Part shown: positions 34,278 through 35,124 of the stretch, one piece after another | How the letters are laid out: every line of letters begins with the position of its first letter | Position numbering within the stretch: position 1 is the first letter of the stretch | NCBI GenBank assembly: GCA_017534115.1 | Contig: JAFWDD010000071.1 | Location: 1-35,124, forward strand | Direction: 5' to 3' | Source: Bacillota bacterium | Lineage (GTDB): Bacteria; Bacillota; Clostridia; Lachnospirales; Anaerotignaceae | Length of the DNA stretch: 35,124 bases | Made by a program: the position numbers and the translations under genes | The notes under the pieces: model-generated | The model's input: the letters and a program-made list of their open reading frames with translations, nothing else | The model's database searches: none | What the model was told of the DNA's origin: nothing

Positions 34278-34796
34278 TCATTTTTTGCCGAGACGCATAT
34301 TTTCAAGCCATGTGCGTGTTTCCTCATCCAGATTATCCGCCAGCATATTTTTCTTTGGCGGACGTTTTTCTATATAATTTTTCCGGATTTTGTTTTCCGT
34401 ATCAAATATCTCATCATGCAGCTCTCTCGCTGAAACACGTGTCGCTCCTCGTCCCATAACCATGATCTGTTCCAGATAGTCTGAGGTTGCAACTCTTATT
34501 TTTGTTTCCTTTGGTATAAGAGAAACCGCTTTTTCTATGTAATTATCCGCAGTCTGCCCTTCTTTTGTAAAAACCACACTGATGGTTTTATATTTCATTT
34601 TATTTTCCGTGCTTCGCTTTACATTATATCCGTCAAAAACAATTATGGTTTCGATCTCTGTAAAACCCTGGTAGTTAGCAATTATGTCTATCAGCTTTTC
34701 TCTTGCACTTTCAAGGCTTATTTCGGATTGAATTTTAAGTTCATCCCATGAATTTATTATATTGTATCCGTCAATGAATAAAACTTCATTTCTCAA
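34278..34796 (-). CDS. rae1: Ribosome-associated endoribonuclease Rae1 (YacP)
   Basis: 172 residues, NYN/PIN-like fold: FIDGYNIINSW with D9 at the N-terminus, IIVFDGYNV, and VATSDYLEQIMVMGRGATRV. Bacillus Rae1 enters the ribosomal A site and cuts mRNA. Two starts are possible: a GTG at 34805 lies inside the GAGGTG site, so the TTG at 34796, six bases after it, is preferred and gives the usual short N-terminus before the first strand. Order rlmB-rae1-sigH is conserved in Bacilli and Clostridia. Confidence 0.92.
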   Translation of the reverse strand: MRNEVLFIDGYNIINSWDELKIQSEISLESAREKLIDIIANYQGFTEIETIIVFDGYNVKRSTENKMKYKTISVVFTKEGQTADNYIEKAVSLIPKETKIRVATSDYLEQIMVMGRGATRVSARELHDEIFDTENKIRKNYIEKRPPKKNMLADNLDEETRTWLENMRLGKK

Positions 34797-34834
34797 TCCC
34801 GTCACCTCGCTTATGCCTGAATTTTTTGCCGCAA

Positions 34835-35124
34835 TCAGCTGAATTTTCTTTGTCTTACGATTTCATACATAATAAGTCCTCCCGCAACAGATGCGTTTAA
34901 TGAGGAAATTTTACCGAACATAGGTATTGAAATTATAAAATCACATTTTTCTTTTATTAAACGGCTCACACCGTCTCCTTCATTCCCTATTACAACAGCA
35001 ATAGGTCCTTTAAGATTTGATTCAAAATAGTTTTCGCCATCAGCATCTGCGCAGGCAATCCACAATCCCTCTTTTTTCAAGTCCTCTATGGTGCTTGCCA
35101 GATTTGTTACCTTTGCCACAGGCA
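34835..35124 (-). CDS. rlmB: 23S rRNA 2'-O-methyltransferase RlmB, C-terminal part
   Basis: The last ~96 residues of a SpoU/TrmH-family enzyme; the rest lies beyond the window. PVAKVTNLASTIEDLKKEG, WIACADADGENYF, AVVIGNEGDGVSRL (motif 2) and SLNASVAGGLIMYEIVRQRK (motif 3, knot and SAM site) are all present. RlmB methylates G2251 of 23S rRNA (E. coli number). The GTG near the window edge is an internal codon, not a start. rae1 follows after 38 bases. Confidence 0.93.
   Translation of the reverse strand, partial: PVAKVTNLASTIEDLKKEGLWIACADADGENYFESNLKGPIAVVIGNEGDGVSRLIKEKCDFIISIPMFGKISSLNASVAGGLIMYEIVRQRKFS

Overview
The window reads as a contiguous chromosomal piece of an AT-rich, endospore-forming anaerobe of the class Clostridia. 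The sporulation genes are the main argument: a spoVAA-AB-AC-AD-AE operon, yunB, a PdaB-type deacetylase and the sigH locus in the order rlmB-rae1-sigH. A strongly expressed-looking acetyl-CoA acetyltransferase, strong AGGAGG-type ribosome binding sites, UUG/GUG starts and short intrinsic terminators fit the same group. I cannot name the genus. No insertion sequence, phage gene, CRISPR array or rRNA was seen; there is one tRNA (Thr, GGT).

Layout. 1-3.1 kb: a secreted S-layer-homology protein with two InlB-type repeats, a DUF6472-like small protein, and a CBS-pair protein followed by a two-helix membrane protein. 3.1-6.7 kb: yunB divergent from a class A penicillin-binding protein. 6.7-10.7 kb: a leftward operon folB (fused to what looks like a dead folK)-mltG-trmR-trhP, matching the Bacillus yrrL-yrrM-yrrO order for tRNA wobble-uridine (mo5U34) synthesis. 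10.9-13.9 kb: an OmpR-type regulator overlapping a large multi-pass sensor kinase. 13.9-17.5 kb: a small unknown protein, an Na/Pi cotransporter-PhoU fusion, radC and a PspC protein. 17.7-20 kb: a membrane-anchored unknown protein divergent from the thiolase.

20-26 kb: an RNase Z-like enzyme, tsaD, then a compact three-gene cassette of unknown function. The cassette holds a zinc-ribbon protein, a PP2C-family phosphatase that appears to start at a non-AUG codon, and a membrane-anchored Nudix-like protein with a C-terminal CxxC/CxxC module. A perfect 17-bp palindrome overlaps the -10 box of its promoter. This cassette is the best candidate for an undescribed system. A PdaB-type deacetylase faces it.

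26-35.1 kb: leuS without a T-box; a coiled-coil/acidic-tail protein; a 492-base non-coding stretch with a decayed DUF5655 gene end and a long GTAA-capped hairpin; the spoVA operon; a small protein; tRNA-Thr; a TPR-like protein; then sigH, rae1 and the 3' part of rlmB, cut by the window edge.

Promoter calls are sigma-A-type matches read by eye with 16-17 base spacers. Start sites were chosen from ribosome binding site spacing, so several genes are shorter than their longest open frame and one is longer.
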